Source: Haemonchus contortus (lineage: Eukaryota > Nematoda > Chromadorea > Rhabditida > Trichostrongylidae). Taken from it: a stretch of 64,000 nt of DNA. Position 1 is the first letter of the stretch, and every line of letters begins with the position of its first letter. The notes beneath the pieces are model-generated. The model was not told where the DNA came from. It made no database searches and saw nothing but the letters and a program-made list of their open reading frames with translations. The position numbers and the translations under genes were made by a program. This document shows positions 34,353 to 49,000 of this stretch, in pieces. The stretch is from the NCBI GenBank assembly GCA_000469685.2, contig LS997564.1:36288151-36352150 (forward strand), given 5' to 3'.

Positions 34353-36197
34353 CAAGGTTCTAGAGATTAGTTGAAAGTATATAATAAAAGCTATTGTAAA
34401 CTATAAAATTAAGATTTTATGGAACATTCCCTGAGAGAGCACTGATATTGGATTCCTTCGAAACGAAGTGACGTCAAGACGATCTTAATGATTCTGAATT
34501 TTTGAGTATACGCCGTGCATGTAGCTATTACCTGGTTTTGCAGAAATGATTAATGGCGTCTGTGGTTTCTACGGTAATGAATGAAGTCCCATTATCCAAA
34601 ACTTCTACGAAGCTGTCCTTTGTGAAGTTGTTGCTCTCCTAACAACGACACCAATGCCCTCATGTTCAAATTTCCCAAATAACATTGAAGAGGGAATAAG
34701 ACAGAGTGGGAGAACCGTCTGAGGACCTTTATTCTAGAGGGTATCGAGGGCCATCAGGTATAAGGCCGAAAGGAGAAGCATCAGTGCTATGAAAGATGAA
34801 GTTGTTGAGTTGGGAAAACAGAGGAGTAAGCTAATCCCTTCTGAAGAAGCTGTAGGTGTAAGCGCTTCAAGTAAACCTTTATGGAAACCCTGTGGGGTAT
34901 GCAAGTTCCCGATTCTGGACAGGATTAATTGGAAATCGAGCTGTGTCTCTTTGGTTGTCACCTGCTGAGCAGAGCTTTTACCTCTTTAGAGTTAGCTTTG
35001 GGGAACATCGGCATACATGTCTTGGTTACCAAAAAACCGTTTTCAGCAAATATCTTCTAGGACTTGCGACTCGAACAGCCGGGGAATCGACTTCTCTTTA
35101 GAGTCCTTTTGAGTCAAAATCTCAGGTAATTTTCATCCCCGACTCCTTCCCTCCATTTCCAGAATGAAAGAAAATTTGGAACCCTGTTTTTTGTTTGTTT
35201 GTTTTTGTTTTGAGTGTTTTTTCAATGATATTTCGACATCAATTTTCGGAATCGAGTGAATATTATTGAAGGCAATTATTAAAAATTTAGTAGTCGATAT
35301 GAATATCAAAAAATATCCCAAATCAAATAAAAATTTCAAATAAATGCATATTGTTCCCAACAAGGGAAAGGGCAATCCGAAATATCTGAGTGAATTCTAA
35401 AATGATCGCTTTTGCCTGTTCATAAATCTTTGGGCTTTTGGCAAAAGTCCTTATAAGGGAAGCAGGTACTGATTATCGCTATCGACCTCGAGTTCCAGAA
35501 GGGATTTTTTAAAAGAATCCAAATGCAGCTGCCTGGTAGAGCAGGCTAGGCTTATAAGGCAGTCCAACAAAAGTTACAGTGACTCAAGGGTGAAGGAAGG
35601 TGTCGGTTCTCCTCCTGGGCGTCTTCGAACAAAAAGGCTATACGGCAAATCACTGTCGGAGGAGTAGGCATCAATATTGGCTAGGAGAACTTTTAGGTCT
35701 TTGGCGAGTTAATCCTATATAATCGGATGAATTCCTTAGGAAAACGGAGCTAGCAATCCAGAAAAGAGGTATTTACCCCCTCCCCCCCCCCCCCCCTCGC
35801 CCTCCTCTCTTCCCAGGTGTATTGCCCACACGATTGACAACGATGAATAAATCTAATAGAACCTTTTCAAGCGATACGCATCAGAAATATCAATTGGCTT
35901 TCATTAAATGTTCTATCAGATTGTAAAAACTAAGCTAACGATAGCAAAATAACATGCACACTTTCCGTCAAATTAGCTGAATCACAATGCCACCCTTCAC
36001 TGAGGCGGCTGTGCTGACTTTCGAAGGGGTTTTTTTGTGAGATTGTAGTTGTTTTTGGATCCCCACCGTAGCTAAGGCACTGGATCAATCTAAGAGGCTA
36101 CAGGAGGCTTTCTTTTTATTTACAAGTGTTTGTAGCTTACGCCATTTATTTGTAGTAGTACTACTTCATTTTCCGTCATAAATATTTATCACATAGG
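34353..36197. other. Intergenic DNA, no gene seen
   Basis: No recognisable exon. Contains a 15-base poly-C run at 35,782-35,796 within a C/T-rich strand. Confidence 0.4.
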
Positions 36198-36565
36198 GTG
36201 GAGATGGTGAAATGACGAGTGGCTCCTTATTAAACGCCTGGTAACTAGATTGAATCCCGAGTTGAAATTTGCCCAGGACAACCAACCCTCCCATCGATGT
36301 CACCCAATTGTTACAAATCTCATCTGGAAGGGTAAAAACACTGACTTATTAGATCGGCTGGCTACATTTCATTAATAATATTTAACATTTTTATAAATTT
36401 TTATTTTTATTTATTTTATTTTTATTTTTAAATTTTTAATATTTAATTTTTAGTAGTATGAGCCCATAAGCATTCCAACATCACTATGAATCTGACTGGA
36501 AGTCGAATGCGAGGCGCATCTCTCAAATGGGATTGATTCATGCCAAAAACTTTCTCTTCATCCTT
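36198..36565 (+). mobile_element. tRNA-derived SINE with AT-rich insertion
   Basis: The 5' part (GGTGGAGATGGTGAAATGAC, CCCAGGACAACCAACCCTCC, CTCATCTGGAAGGGTAAAAA) and the 3' part (GACTGGAAGTCGAATGCGAG, GGGATTGATTCATGCC) are separated by about 80 bp of TTTATTTTTATTT-type sequence at roughly 36,375-36,455. That stretch is absent from other copies. Confidence 0.75.
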
Positions 36566-37676
36566 TATACATACTTCAAGTCATTTTACTTACATTCATC
36601 CTTTCTTTAATGTCTTTCCAGGATCATTTGTTTTCATCAGTTGTTATCATCGTTTACTCTCTTCCTCACTCATGTTCCAAAATTTTCGTAAGCCTTTGGT
36701 CTCTGTACCTTCTATAGAGACCAATCTGTAGCCTGGTGGCTAGAGGTGCTGATCTTTAAACTCATGCCTGCTGGTTTGATCCACAGGAACACCCCAAACG
36801 CCCGGGTACCTTATCAAATGCGCCCTTGTTACCCACCACTTCAGAGTGGAGGCGGGTTCGTTACGAAACGTTTCTTAGAGTAAAAGTAAGAGTCGATAGG
36901 TCAAACGGAGGAAGGAACTCCATCTCATATTTTTCGCCGATGAGGGCTGCGTGTAGCCCTCATTCCTCATTCTCTTGCCCAAACCAATCCCAAAATAGAG
37001 CAGCCAACCATGTGACGCACTCGCTCTCGCGTGGTTGGACTATTAGTAGGCAAATGCTGTCAGAAGGAATCCCAAAGGATTTGCAGGGAAATGAACGACA
37101 TTCCCAAACATCTCCCTCGTCAGTTGATAATCTCAAAAAGGGGAAATAGAAAAGAATAGTGAGGATTACTCCACTGAAACTCTGAGGGGACAAGATCTAC
37201 TCAGAAACGAAATTAGTGGTCCAACAAAAGCACTCAATGTAATTAGTCCGCGCTCAACACGTGGCCCCTAGCGGTTAATAGGTTCTGGCAGTCAGCCAGT
37301 TGGCCCAATGCCATTTCCTAATCGACTCACTCAGTCTGTCTTTTTCGGAGTTGTCGGCCACAATCACCTAGCATAAATAACTGATGACAGAGAACGACTC
37401 AAACATGGGGAATGTACGGGAGGGAACGCAACAAGCAAGGGGTTCTTACGACCCGAAGTGCAGCAGTTGATTAGGGCGAATCATGGGGCAGTTATTAGCT
37501 CAAGAGGTTGGGTTCGCCTTCGGGATCAACCTGATCCCCCATTTCATTCGTGTGTATTCAGCCAGATGAACTGCTGAGCAGGCTGTCGCTGCTTCTATTC
37601 AGTTCCTTTCATTTGCCCGCTTTTATTCACTCAAATCATACCATCAGCACTGCACTCGGGCCTAAGTATAAATTCC
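36566..37676. other. Intergenic DNA, no gene seen
   Basis: A 107-codon plus frame (36,826-37,149) is unassigned. At 36,731-36,785, GGTGGCTAGAGGTGCTGAT and GCTGGTTTGATCCA resemble A and B boxes, a possible further tRNA-like relic. Confidence 0.35.
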
Positions 37677-37983
37677 AAAAGGATAAGGTCCTTTGACGTC
37701 AATGACCCCCATCTGAAGAATGCGCACCCGCACGCGACTTCCACTCAGAATCGTAATGGATTATTGAATGCGTCTATGGTCTACACAATGACTTGTGGTG
37801 TCCGAACGATGTACCACTCAATGCTTTTCATCTTCCCAGACGAATATGGTACCAACTAACTGACCCTGAGGGGATGGAAAGCCTGTTTAGCCAAGGCGAA
37901 TATCGAGCCAGATTCGAACTCTGGCCCTATGATCATGCGTGTATGATAGTGCACCGATTGCCGCTACACTACCTTTGCCCATA
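37677..37983 (-). mobile_element. tRNA-derived SINE, near full length
   Basis: Minus-strand copy with the 3' end GATAAGGTCCTTTGACGTCA, GACTTCCACTCAGAATCGTA, GATTCGAACTCTGGCCC (B box) and the TTGCCGCTACACTACC end. Confidence 0.8.
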
Positions 37984-40900
37984 GTTTTGTATCGGCTATC
38001 ACAAGCCATCAGAGAAAAACAGCGCGAAATCAAATACTATTACGAAGCTTAATCAAAGCTGAAGAAGTGGCTTATCCAGGAACACTGTTGGAAGGAACTT
38101 TGAAAGGGTCACCTCTCACCCTTCATTACAACTGTGATTCCCTATGGACTCCTTTCCTACGAGAAAACCATCTGTTACAAGAATCTCGTCCAATTTACTG
38201 ACCCGAATGCTGCCTTAGAATGAAGTTCGAGATTGCGCCATGTACCTCACGTTGGCTCTGAATATCTCCCAACGCTAGAACTACGAGCTATACAAAGCCA
38301 ATGCCTTTTTTAGTTAACTGCTCTTTTCTGGCCTCTCTTACTTCACACTCGGAAAACTCTATCTACTCACAAAACTTTGACACTCGTCGATTAACTTCTA
38401 AATGCGCCATGCACTCTACTTTGCTCAGCTAGCATTCGCATTTGAATACGCATTTGGCATGCGTGAAGTCCGATTAGGCCAGTCGTTCTACAAATCCTGA
38501 GCTACCCTTTCACAATTTGTGCTGATCACGATCGCCCTCACGGGTTGCTATCTTTTCACGGGAACGTGGGAGAGAAGAGAACCTCGTTGTAGAAATGTGA
38601 AAAGGTTCGTTTACCGATTGGGAAAAAGCCCCCGGGAAACCTTTTTTCCAGCTTACTTTTTGTTAGATATTGATAGAGGTGCCAGAAAGATTGCAAAAAA
38701 AATACAGCTAGAAGGGAACTTTTGAGACGTTCGGACCTTATTGAGCACCCATGACAAGTCAAGCAGCCGGAAATCGTTCTTAACTTCCTTTTGTCGTAGC
38801 CTTTTCTAAAGAGAGTTTGCTATGTAGGTTGCTAGGAGATCCCAGAGTCACTGAAATCGTGTGGTATGACTTTGTTGTGGTTTTTTTGGTGACTAACAAT
38901 AAGTCAGTAGTGGAGACGACTGGCGTCTACGAGTAATTTACTTCCGCAGTCGTCGTTGTCGTCTTTTTTGTCAAAATCATAAATAAGCATCCTCTGATTG
39001 AGTCTCAGAAGCATTTGATGGGATGCGCGTAAACGAATAGCCGTTCCGCTGTTTTTCGATCCTTCAACGTCTCAAGTCTGCAGAAAACAGGGGCTGATAG
39101 CTGCTACATTTCTTCTTCTTGGGCTCCTAAGCCTGCTGCCCAACTTTGGAGGCCACTATCATTTTCGAGCGGCCGATCTATTTTCCTAACACATTGGAAT
39201 GATTACTTTTGTTGACTTCCGGACGTCCTACAAAGTGGTCGATATGATCGGAGACCGAATGCAGCGCCACACAATCCGTGAAGGACCGACAAATTTGGCA
39301 ATAGACCTCTTTCCCCAAATAAGCTTCGAATGACGAACTCCTGAGGAATAACCTGACCACAAACAACTCCGGAGAGTTTTTGATCACTTCGCACTTGGTT
39401 CTCATAAGGGCCCTATCTATAAAGCGAGCACATTTGCTAATCTCACCCTGAGTACAAGGGTAGGTAGGGTACTTCAAAGAAAGGAATATCCAGTAGAGTT
39501 CAATTTCTGCAGCGGTCATTCAGCGAAAATGGAACGTGCAACTTCAATCGTCGTGTTCATTAGGCTTGTCGAGAGAGTAAAAACCAAAGATTCCCAATGA
39601 TATCACTAGAACAGGCAGCTCAGGCACGTGCCTTTCAGTCGCCTCTACCCATACGAGCAACGTTCTGAGTATTATTCAAAACAAAACGTAGCCCACAAAA
39701 AGGGTTCTTTCAGAGGACATATAGCACAGTAGCTCCTTATACAGAAGTGAGGAAAAGTCCAGTACGTCCTCCGACGACAATATTACCCTCAAGGCTATCT
39801 GAACGCATTGCTACATCGGTTCTCATGAAAATACTAAAGCATATGGCAAAGCCTTTTCGGAAATTCTTCAGCACGACATCTTCCTGAGTAAAGCAGAGGG
39901 AAGAAGGAAGGAAAATAAAAAGATTCAGACTTGGACGAATTCAGTATTCATGGAATGACTTACTGGGAAGTTTTGCAGATTTTCATGGATTCATTTTTGC
40001 TGAAACCGCAAGCGAACGAGTTTGATTGTCATAGTATTTTCAACCCATGTGATGGCGCTATGGCTAGAGGCGCGGATTCGAAGTTGCTAATGCCTAGGAT
40101 CGGGTTTAGATATCCAGAACGTCGATTGCTCTGTAGTGAGTGCATTGAAGTGGCGTTCAATGACCCAAACTCAAACATTTATAAAGGACGAGATAGCTCA
40201 CGCGTAGATAACGAATTAGATCATTATGATATTCCGTTTCAATGAGAGAACCTAAAGATGCGCCATGTATTTGACTTCATTCAAGCATTGAGAAAAATAC
40301 TTTGGTACTTTGCAATTTTTATTGTTTACCTACATGGTTTTATTGATTTATCTACAGTTACTTATTGAGGAGAAAGATGAACCATACCTTCCACCCATGT
40401 CTTTGCCGATTATCAACACCTCATTCTCTGATACGCGCCTTACTTGACTCCCATCAAAACCGTTTGAGCATTTGAATGAGCAATTCCTTTAGAACGACTT
40501 GCAGAGGCCTCCTATGCACAAAAAGGGGTGCTTTTCCCAGACAAACTTGATATCAACTAAACAAGCTCAAAAGAGTAGTGGTGCTGCTCGGTCTGTGTCT
40601 GGTGCCGGTTTGGAATTTGATACAAGGACCAGGCAATATACAGTGAGCATTCAGCACAACCCACGTTTGCCCTCCCAACGAACTAATGTACCAAATATAA
40701 TTATTATGCTCATTGTAAACTTTTATCATATATTTTAAAAAATTATATTTTATATTGCTACTCATATTTCATATTTCTACTTAAATTTCATATTTTATCC
40801 TCTATTTTTTGAGCTATTTCAAGTCAAGCACGGTTCAAAATCCGGAGCGTTTTCCAGAAAGGGTTTTTGAGTTGCACATTCGCAACTATATCACATCACT

Positions 40901-42193
40901 TCTGCTCTCCCGAAAGAATGGGTCTCGCCTTTTTTAGAGGAAGCTGGATGCTTTTTTCTGTCCACTGGGAGAACTTCTCTCACTTATCAAAGAAACTGCA
41001 AATATACGACCGTTCTGCACTTTTGACATTGCAATGACTAATAGCATGTGTTGAACAGCGAAAAGCTACGGCATAGAGAAATAGCCTATTCAACAATGCG
41101 GCGATGGATGAGATGGGAGGTATTCCCAAGTGGGATGACGATTGCAAAGTGGTATCCAACGGATGCTGCAGTAGCTCCTATCGCTGCTACTTCCTAAGAA
41201 AACATGATCGCTTCCGAGGGCTGACCGGGGCTTTTTGTGAATTCCCCAGGCCCTTTCAAAGTTGCCTTTCAGTTGTTAGTTATGCCAATTCGTCTGGGAA
41301 AAACTAAGAAAAACTAAGATAGGCTCGGTAGGACTACTTCTTCTGACATTCTGCCAAGACCCAGTGAGGGTGGGTGTTCCCAAATGTTACTAGAGATCCT
41401 CCACATAACAACAACTCTATGAGAAGCAGTAGTTTTTCAGAGAAAGAGGTTCCTCAATGGCAGCCGGATCGATTGGCGCTTTGGGTTATGCAATGAGGGG
41501 GTTGTGTGCGGCTTGAGTACGTCAAAACATCCCCCACTAATGATATGTATGGGGTTCAGTTCAAAGCGTAGTGTCCCCTCCTCTCACAAGACAACAATGG
41601 ACTGGGCTAGTAAAACAAAATAATTGACCGAACTCGGAGGGATTCCAGGAATTTCTACAATCAAAAGAGTTTTTCATAAAAATTATGATTAATGTTAGCT
41701 CATTTTGAGGGGGCTCCTCATTTTTCTTTGGGGCTCCCTCTCAAATAGAATATTCTGGAATTCCGCAAAAATTCACATACACCATCGAGGGTCTACCAGA
41801 TGTCCTGAATTCTGACGATTTATTTGACAGTGTTGCGGCTGAGGATTGTTCTGGGTGTAAAATGAAGTGGATGTAGAGAGCGGAAGGGCTAATATCAAAC
41901 CTACTTCGTTTCTTGACAAATAGTGGAAATATGCGAGAAGGAATTTTTATTTCTCTGACCCGGCTATATTCTGCAATCTACTGCGCACCAAAACTCTCGC
42001 CTAATTTGGCGGGGAAGTCAAGCAAATGGCGTAACCCACCAATCGATCCCACCTCTGATCTATTCCCAATAAGTTCTTTTCACTTCTAATCAATGGCTAT
42101 AAAATGAACGGTTGCTGGATGACAAGCACGGATTGATAAATTTTTGAAGTATTTTGAGAAGTCGAAGCAGAGAATTGATTTTATCAGTAAATA
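37984..42193. other. Long intergenic stretch, no supported gene
   Basis: About 4.2 kb. Several open frames of 70-113 codons occur (for example minus 39,178-39,519 and plus 39,931-40,245). None shows a family signature or consistent splice sites. No repeats shared with the rest of the window were found. Confidence 0.4.
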
Positions 42194-43071
42194 TTAGGTT
42201 GGCAAATAAGTCCTGCGACAAAATGGAGACCTTTTTTAAATCACTTCTAAATTTTTTCATATCAATCAATTTTCGGAAAAAATTTACCGAAGAAGTCAAC
42301 AACCTTCTTTTATCCTTTGAGCCAATCACTGATGCCATCTCTTCAGGAGTGAGGGAGCTGTGACTCAAAGAAGTAAGTGACCACCGTTTTTGGATCACAA
42401 TAAGTTACGAATTTCTTTTCCGCAACGGGATGCTCAAAAAGGGAGACCACATAGTAGGTAAAAGGGGGAACACTTCGGGAGTAGGACTGGTGAGTAATCT
42501 GGAACCAATCGGGATCGGTGAACTTTTGACGTGGGTCTGAAGCGAATTTTCGACGTGCATTGTCCCTCTATAGGGGCCTGATTTATGGTTGATCGCCCTT
42601 CTCTAACCCCGTGGGCCTAATTAAGGGGATCATAGGGGCAAGCGATAGCTGTGTCCATCCAGTCTGCGTTTAGCAACTCATAGTGGATGAGTTCCTTCAA
42701 CATCCATTAAAATAGGGGACGATGCTTGCGTTACCCCGAAGGCTGGTATCTCCTGCAGTGAAGCGATCCAACTGATTGTTGACCGTCGATCGGTGAGCAG
42801 TGCTAGCATCGAATAGATTGCTGATATTTCGAGCCGCCAAACCCGCGTTTTTTCCTTGGCGTGCTTAATAGAAGGTAATGGTACGAATCGGGTGTTGTCA
42901 ATTCATTGACCGTAATGCTCTGAAAGCCCACACGCGTGCCCTTATCTACTTATGTGTTAATTGCCTGAGGAATTTCCTACAAGTCTATCACCCTTGCTAT
43001 CGTGTTCACACTGTTGATACAAATTTTCAATGCTTCAAATTTTTTGTCGCAGGACTTATTTGCCAACCTAA
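42194..43071 (-). mobile_element. mariner relic, 878 bp, both inverted ends present
   Basis: Begins TTAGGTTGGCAAATAAGTCC and ends in the reverse complement, with the inverted match running through CTGCGACAAA (about 30 bp). TA flanks both ends (42,192-42,193 and 43,072-43,073), the mariner target duplication. On the minus strand near 42,345-42,240 a stop-interrupted frame contains DGISDWLKG and KKVVDFFGKFF, which recalls the C-terminus of mariner transposases. No catalytic motif is left, so it is a non-autonomous or decayed copy. Confidence 0.85.
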
Positions 43072-46000
43072 TAGTTAACTACGAAGCCTATCCAACAGAT
43101 TTAGGGTCAGGGGATCGAATACGCGGTTCCTTCAAAAACGCTATCAGAGTTACTGAGGTGACGGGTAGAATTGGGGCCCAGAAGAGCGAGCTAGATACCT
43201 TGCAAATGGATGAGTAGCACCCCTGGCATTTCAGTAGCTTCTGCTGTGATCCTGCTTAACTTCCCCTGTGAAGACATAATGGAACGGAACTTCTCTCGAC
43301 TTACATGACAAAGTTGCTGCACTCAATAAACAACAGTAAACAACCAATAAAAGGATAATTTCAAGGAATAAACAAGTCGAAAAAGACTTTATACCATAAT
43401 GCTTAAGTGACTTTCATTATGAAGAGTGCTGTATCGGTGGAACTAGTCCGGAAAATTCTCGAAAATTCAAATCCCATAGGAAAACCCGCTTTATGTCCGT
43501 GCTTTCACTATTTGTTTATTTATTTATTTTATTTGTGTTTACTAAGTTACTTAGTTATGTGAGTGAAAGACCGCCAGCTTTCCAAAGGACATCATTAGAA
43601 TTGTGATTATATTCTTTTCTTTCCAATAAGATTTAAAAGAATAATAATTGTTTTTATCACTTGATCAAAACTCCATCTATTATATTTTTTTATTTCCGAT
43701 GATATTTACCTTCTTTTTGGGGTTTTGGTTTGACAAGGGATATTATTAAATATTATTTTATTTTGAAGTATTCAAATTTCAAACTACTTGTACTCTACCA
43801 AAATTTCCTCTCTTAAGATGTGCAGGTTGACTAAGTTCCTTGCTCATAAACAAAAGTAATCTGATACTAGCTTTAAAACTACCCCTTAATTCACTTTTTT
43901 TACTGAGCCTATCACTGTCTTGTTCATATTTATTTGTTTACGCTAGGACACACGAAAAAGAAGTTCCTCTCCATTTCGGGGTATTTTTCTATGAGTAATC
44001 GATCCTTCCCGATGAAATGGGTAAACAGCCTTTCGAATGATACATGCAAAAGATCAGCACGTTCTTCAACGTCAACAACAACAACAACTTAGACCCATAG
44101 ACAAGGGTTTTCAGCTCACTCCTCAGAAAAAATTGATAGACTCACGGTGCAATGGTAGTAGTCGCTGTTGATATGGTTGCTGTGATAATCCATTGGTTCT
44201 CGAATCGATCCTTCCCTGGGTATGATAGTTGTTTCACAATTCCAAAGCCATTGGATATTGGGAAGTCCGTTATATCACGCGTCTACCACCCACTTAGTTG
44301 GCAAACAACCTAAAAATATCGTTGTGACCAACTTGGAACGGTGTATGTCAGGGAATTTTCAAGAGAATTATAGTATCTATGCAATTTGAGCGGACGCGGC
44401 ATGCATGGCTCCATCCGAGCTCTCCTTCCGACTCTTTCAATTGCTTATTGAGATCATGAAAAAATATTTATTTCCATTCTTTAGCCCTCTGTCACCAAGC
44501 ATTTTAGGCGACCAAAGAACACGATTGTCCTCAATATGTCCGAGCCCATTCTCGCTTCGAGAAGCCAACCCCAGCAGTAGATTCCCGCGGAGTCAATTTA
44601 CGTACGCAAAACCACTTATCCACGTTGTTCTCTAGAAGATATCCAATTATAGCAGCCAGAAGAGAGCAGTCCTGGGTGAAGAGGAAGGGCATGGGTTAAC
44701 CTCGTACATCTCATTTTCAAGTTATTGCGGCTATTTATGAGTCCAAGGGGTAATGCTAATCCTTCAGGTGATAAAGGTGAGCTATGGACCTCGAATGAGG
44801 AATAACGTAGTACTTATTCTAAGTTGCAGTAGTTCTGGTAAAGGATCTTCAGTGTTACCTTCTAGGAGTGTTTGGATCTGAAGCAGTGTGCTACCTCCTA
44901 GGGAATACATCTAAGATGGGACTGATTTTCCGGTGAGCGGCACACTCTAGTAACTCGGTCCGCTGAGACTTTCTGCTACGCAAACTTAAGCTCGCCGCAA
45001 GGTGAAATTCCGCAGCATTACACACCTGAAAAGAAGTCGGCCAAACTTAGCGAATGTACAGGACAATGGGCGACTGTTCTGCTATGCTAGAAGGTGGCAA
45101 CGCCTAGCACGAGGGTGAGGGCCGCAGTGAATGACGGAGAGCAGAATATGAGAAGTATGTCTCCGTTAAACAACAACGAGGACAAGAAGTGCACAACAGC
45201 TGACAGAAGACAAGATTGGAGCTGGCCGAAACAGTAAGCAAATTGGAGCTGCTCAGTTTACTTACTGTTTTTAGGGACGCAAACGCCTAACTTAAGAGCT
45301 ACTATTTCGGCTAGCCTCCAAAGAGTGTTGGTACGTCCATGCACAAGCTTTGGTAAAGAGCCGAGACGCAGCCGTTGGATTCAGGTGACAATACAACAGC
45401 ACGCGCGCGACATTGCGCGACAGGAGGCGACGGCAAGCGACAGCCAACGAACTCAGCTATGCTTAGCCTACAAATTGGAATCTGATTTTGCACATTGGAA
45501 GGTGACAGGCAATAGTCTTCGCCTTTTTTGAAGAAAACTGACCGGGGTCGTCTACTGATTCGACAATGCCACCATAATACCCCTAAGACTGAGGGGCACC
45601 AGGCATGGATCAGGTGCAGTGATAGAAACCGATTAACCAGCGACTCCAAGCGACATCAAGGGAAGTCATTACTATCACAAAGCGTAGGGTGCGGATTGCC
45701 AACATGAAGCTTGGTTCTTGTGGGAATCTCTGGAAGCGATATGGGGAAGTCATTCCTCCACTTCCATTGTTTTAACCCAAGAACTCTTTTTAACTTGAAT
45801 TATTTTAGTGAGAGTTGTAATTACTGTATCGCCTCATGACCCTGAAAAGCTTCGAGAGTCTTTCAAAACTCGCACTTTTCTACGCAAGGGAATTAACCAC
45901 TCTCTTGGGAATTGCTGCGGAAATCTGTCTAGCTGTGTCGGTGTCTTTGATACAACCGCTATCGTCATCGGTTTCCCATTCATCATCCGCCAGGCAATAC

Positions 46001-49000
46001 GGCCGGCAGCTCGGCCAGGAATTTTCGCTTGCAAGCACTGTTTTGATGGATGAACCATCGAAGTTAGCCACCAACTGCTGCACAACGAATAGTCAACAAA
46101 GGAAGATAATCCAGTTGATGTCAGGAATTCCTAAAAGGGGATCAACGAGACCTCCCTGTGAACAACCTTCAAGAGGTCCTAACAAAGATTACTGGACCTG
46201 CGGTTGTTTGGGGAATTACCATCTCTCCCGGAAACGCTTTTATTTTGTCGCATACGACGGACGATTAGTCGTTGCGGTGGAACTTTTAGCTATTACTCGA
46301 CTTGGTAACCAAACTGAAGCACTTGGACGGTTGCCAACACTCTATTCCTAGCTCCTTTTTCCAATCGTTTTCTTTCTCGTTTCATTTTGTGGGTTTCTGA
46401 GTCTCACTGCAGTTTTTCTGCTGCCCTTTCCAGACGAACCTCCACTTTTTGAGTACTCTCTGGCCAATTAGCTACGAGCGTTCGCTTTCGTTTCCCATCA
46501 ACTACTTGACAGTTATTTGCTGTTCGTACCCCGCGGCATCAGGTCTGTCTATTAAGAGAGGAGAACTCCAAAAATCGAAAGTCTGTTAGGGGAAGGAACT
46601 GAGCAAAGCACTTGTTCTACCTGACCATCAAATGGGCCTTCTGAACCCTCCTACATTGTCACCCTGGATTCAAACTGATTATTATGGGATTGTTGCAAAA
46701 ATAGAAAAACGTAGGACAAGGACTACTCTAAAGCGTTCGGGAAGAGCTTCTTATGTAGCTTCTTATGTAAGTTGCCCAGATAAAAAAATAGCCGTGGAAC
46801 GAGCTGAAAGCCCATCAACCAAAATCATTGCAGGCACTATTAAGCGATCAATGTTCTGCAACGTAATGGAAGGCCTCTCTCGAAATTTCTAATTCTGGCG
46901 TGAATGCGACAGAATTCTTTCCAAATGTCCAAATACGACTCCTAAAAAACGGCTAGGAAGTCCAGGACCACCAAATGAATGGAATGCATGTCCCGCGTTG
47001 GTGTAGAATCGGTATAACTTCGTCATAATCCGCATCTTTTCCTTGCTCCTCCCCTTTGAAACTTCCGCCTCACCTCATAGATGTGTGCTTCGATTTGAAG
47101 CGTTCTATTTGGCCGAAAAGACCGGATATCATGGACGGTAAGACTCATCCAATATTGGAAATCAGGGACAGCTAGAATTGGTTGCTACAGAAAGTCTTCT
47201 AGAAAACATGACCCATCCCATATAAAACAACTAGTTATGCCTGATCATCCCCACCCAATCCCCCCTCCCCTCTCTCCCCCTTCCCCTAGCACCCTTCACG
47301 AACTTCCAAATTAAATTGAACAAAATTTAGTCTATAAACCTTAACTCAACTATTCATTGAATTCAATTTCAAACTTGGATATGCCGGAGATTGATCTGGG
47401 TCCAAAGTTGTGAATTACAAGTCGTCACGTACGTAAGGGTGCTAGCAGTTTACCATCTCGTCGGAAAAGCTGTTTATAGTCGATGGATTTTTCGGAGCAC
47501 AACTGCAGGGTCTTTACAGACCTAAAAGTCAAACTATCTGCATGTTGATGATAAAGATTATCAGGCTTATAAGAGATCGTCTCGACAGTCGAGATTTCTG
47601 TAGAGCAACAAGCAACAAATGAAATTAAGGAATATCTGAATTATGGAGGCAAACAAGCAAAACATTCGCCGTAATCGACAAAAAGATCTATTTCAAAATG
47701 AAGTAGAACCCATGGCTAATCCCTTTTCACGGGGTTAATGTGGAAAGCGGTTTGAGAAAACTTTACTTATTATTTTCTTTGGAAATTCTTCATTTAATTG
47801 GTATTACCTAGCTACCCAAAGTCGCTTACTCCCACTGGAAGAAAGTTTGACTTCCCTTGACAAAGTCCAATAAAAGCCAATAATACCCGACAAATAAGGA
47901 GTAAAATTGAAAACATTCCAAAAAAAGCACAAGATTCGAAAATTGGTCGAGTACAGGTGGTCTTAAAATTGAAAATTGGCAGATTGCAGCAAGTGTGGGA
48001 GCATCTGATACTCAGGGTAACGTTTTCCTATAATTCAATATTTGAATTGATAGGTCATGAAGGCATGGGATAATGATCTACTCCGAGAACCCTCAAATTT
48101 ACCACTTCCATTAATCTACTTGTATGGCCAAAAGTGGAAGCTCAATCCTGTCCTGAGCGAGCTTTAGTATCTGTTCTGAGATATTCGGGAACTGGAAATT
48201 CCCCTCAGGAATGGGCAAAATACTGACCGGATCCCACCTTCTAGAAGAATCCCAGATACATTTCAGTTTCTAAATCGACAAAATGGACGAGCCTCAGAAG
48301 AGTTGGGAGCGTAAATCCAGAATGACTGCTGGAGCCTGACAGTAATGCGCCTTCTCTTTCTTGAGCTTGACCTCAACGTTACAGTCTCCCCTGAAATGCT
48401 CCACCTATTTAACACATATCCGTTGCCGAAACCGGACCCTATGTTCCTCTTCATCCTGACCCTTTAAAGGGGACAGTAAGAACTGGGCGTTTGAGCCACG
48501 TTGCTATTTCGTGGGGCTAGCGGGGCCGATAGTCAGGTTATGAACGTCAGTAGCATAGTAAGTAAAACCTTGCCACGGATTCAGTTCCGTCCTTGATATC
48601 GGAACTCACCTAGACACCCTCTTGTTCGAGGTCGACTAAGTTATGTGTTATGTTTTGGTATAACATTCCTGGTATTATCCTGTTATCACTGCTCATGATT
48701 ACTGTAGTTTACATAGATACAGTATTCCTCAGTGTTCAAACGACTTTCGTCTACAGTATACCATGCGAGAATACTTTCTTTCAGAGCGCTGCGGAACTTG
48801 GCTCAGTGAACGTCCGACGGATGTCGTTAAAGGAGTTCACCGGTTTGGACAACACGAAAGCCGACATTACGTTAGTTGCACTAATGATTAAATATTTTGG
48901 AATTAATTTTTATATTCAAGTAACTCGGGAAAAGTGTTCAGAGCAGCCATCCTGAAACCTATGCGTTTAAAGAAATCGTTTATCTCCTTTTCTGGATCTA

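Noticed and set aside
45836..46351. 171-codon plus-strand frame
   Set aside because: No domain, no splice context and overlapped by long frames on both strands; probably chance.
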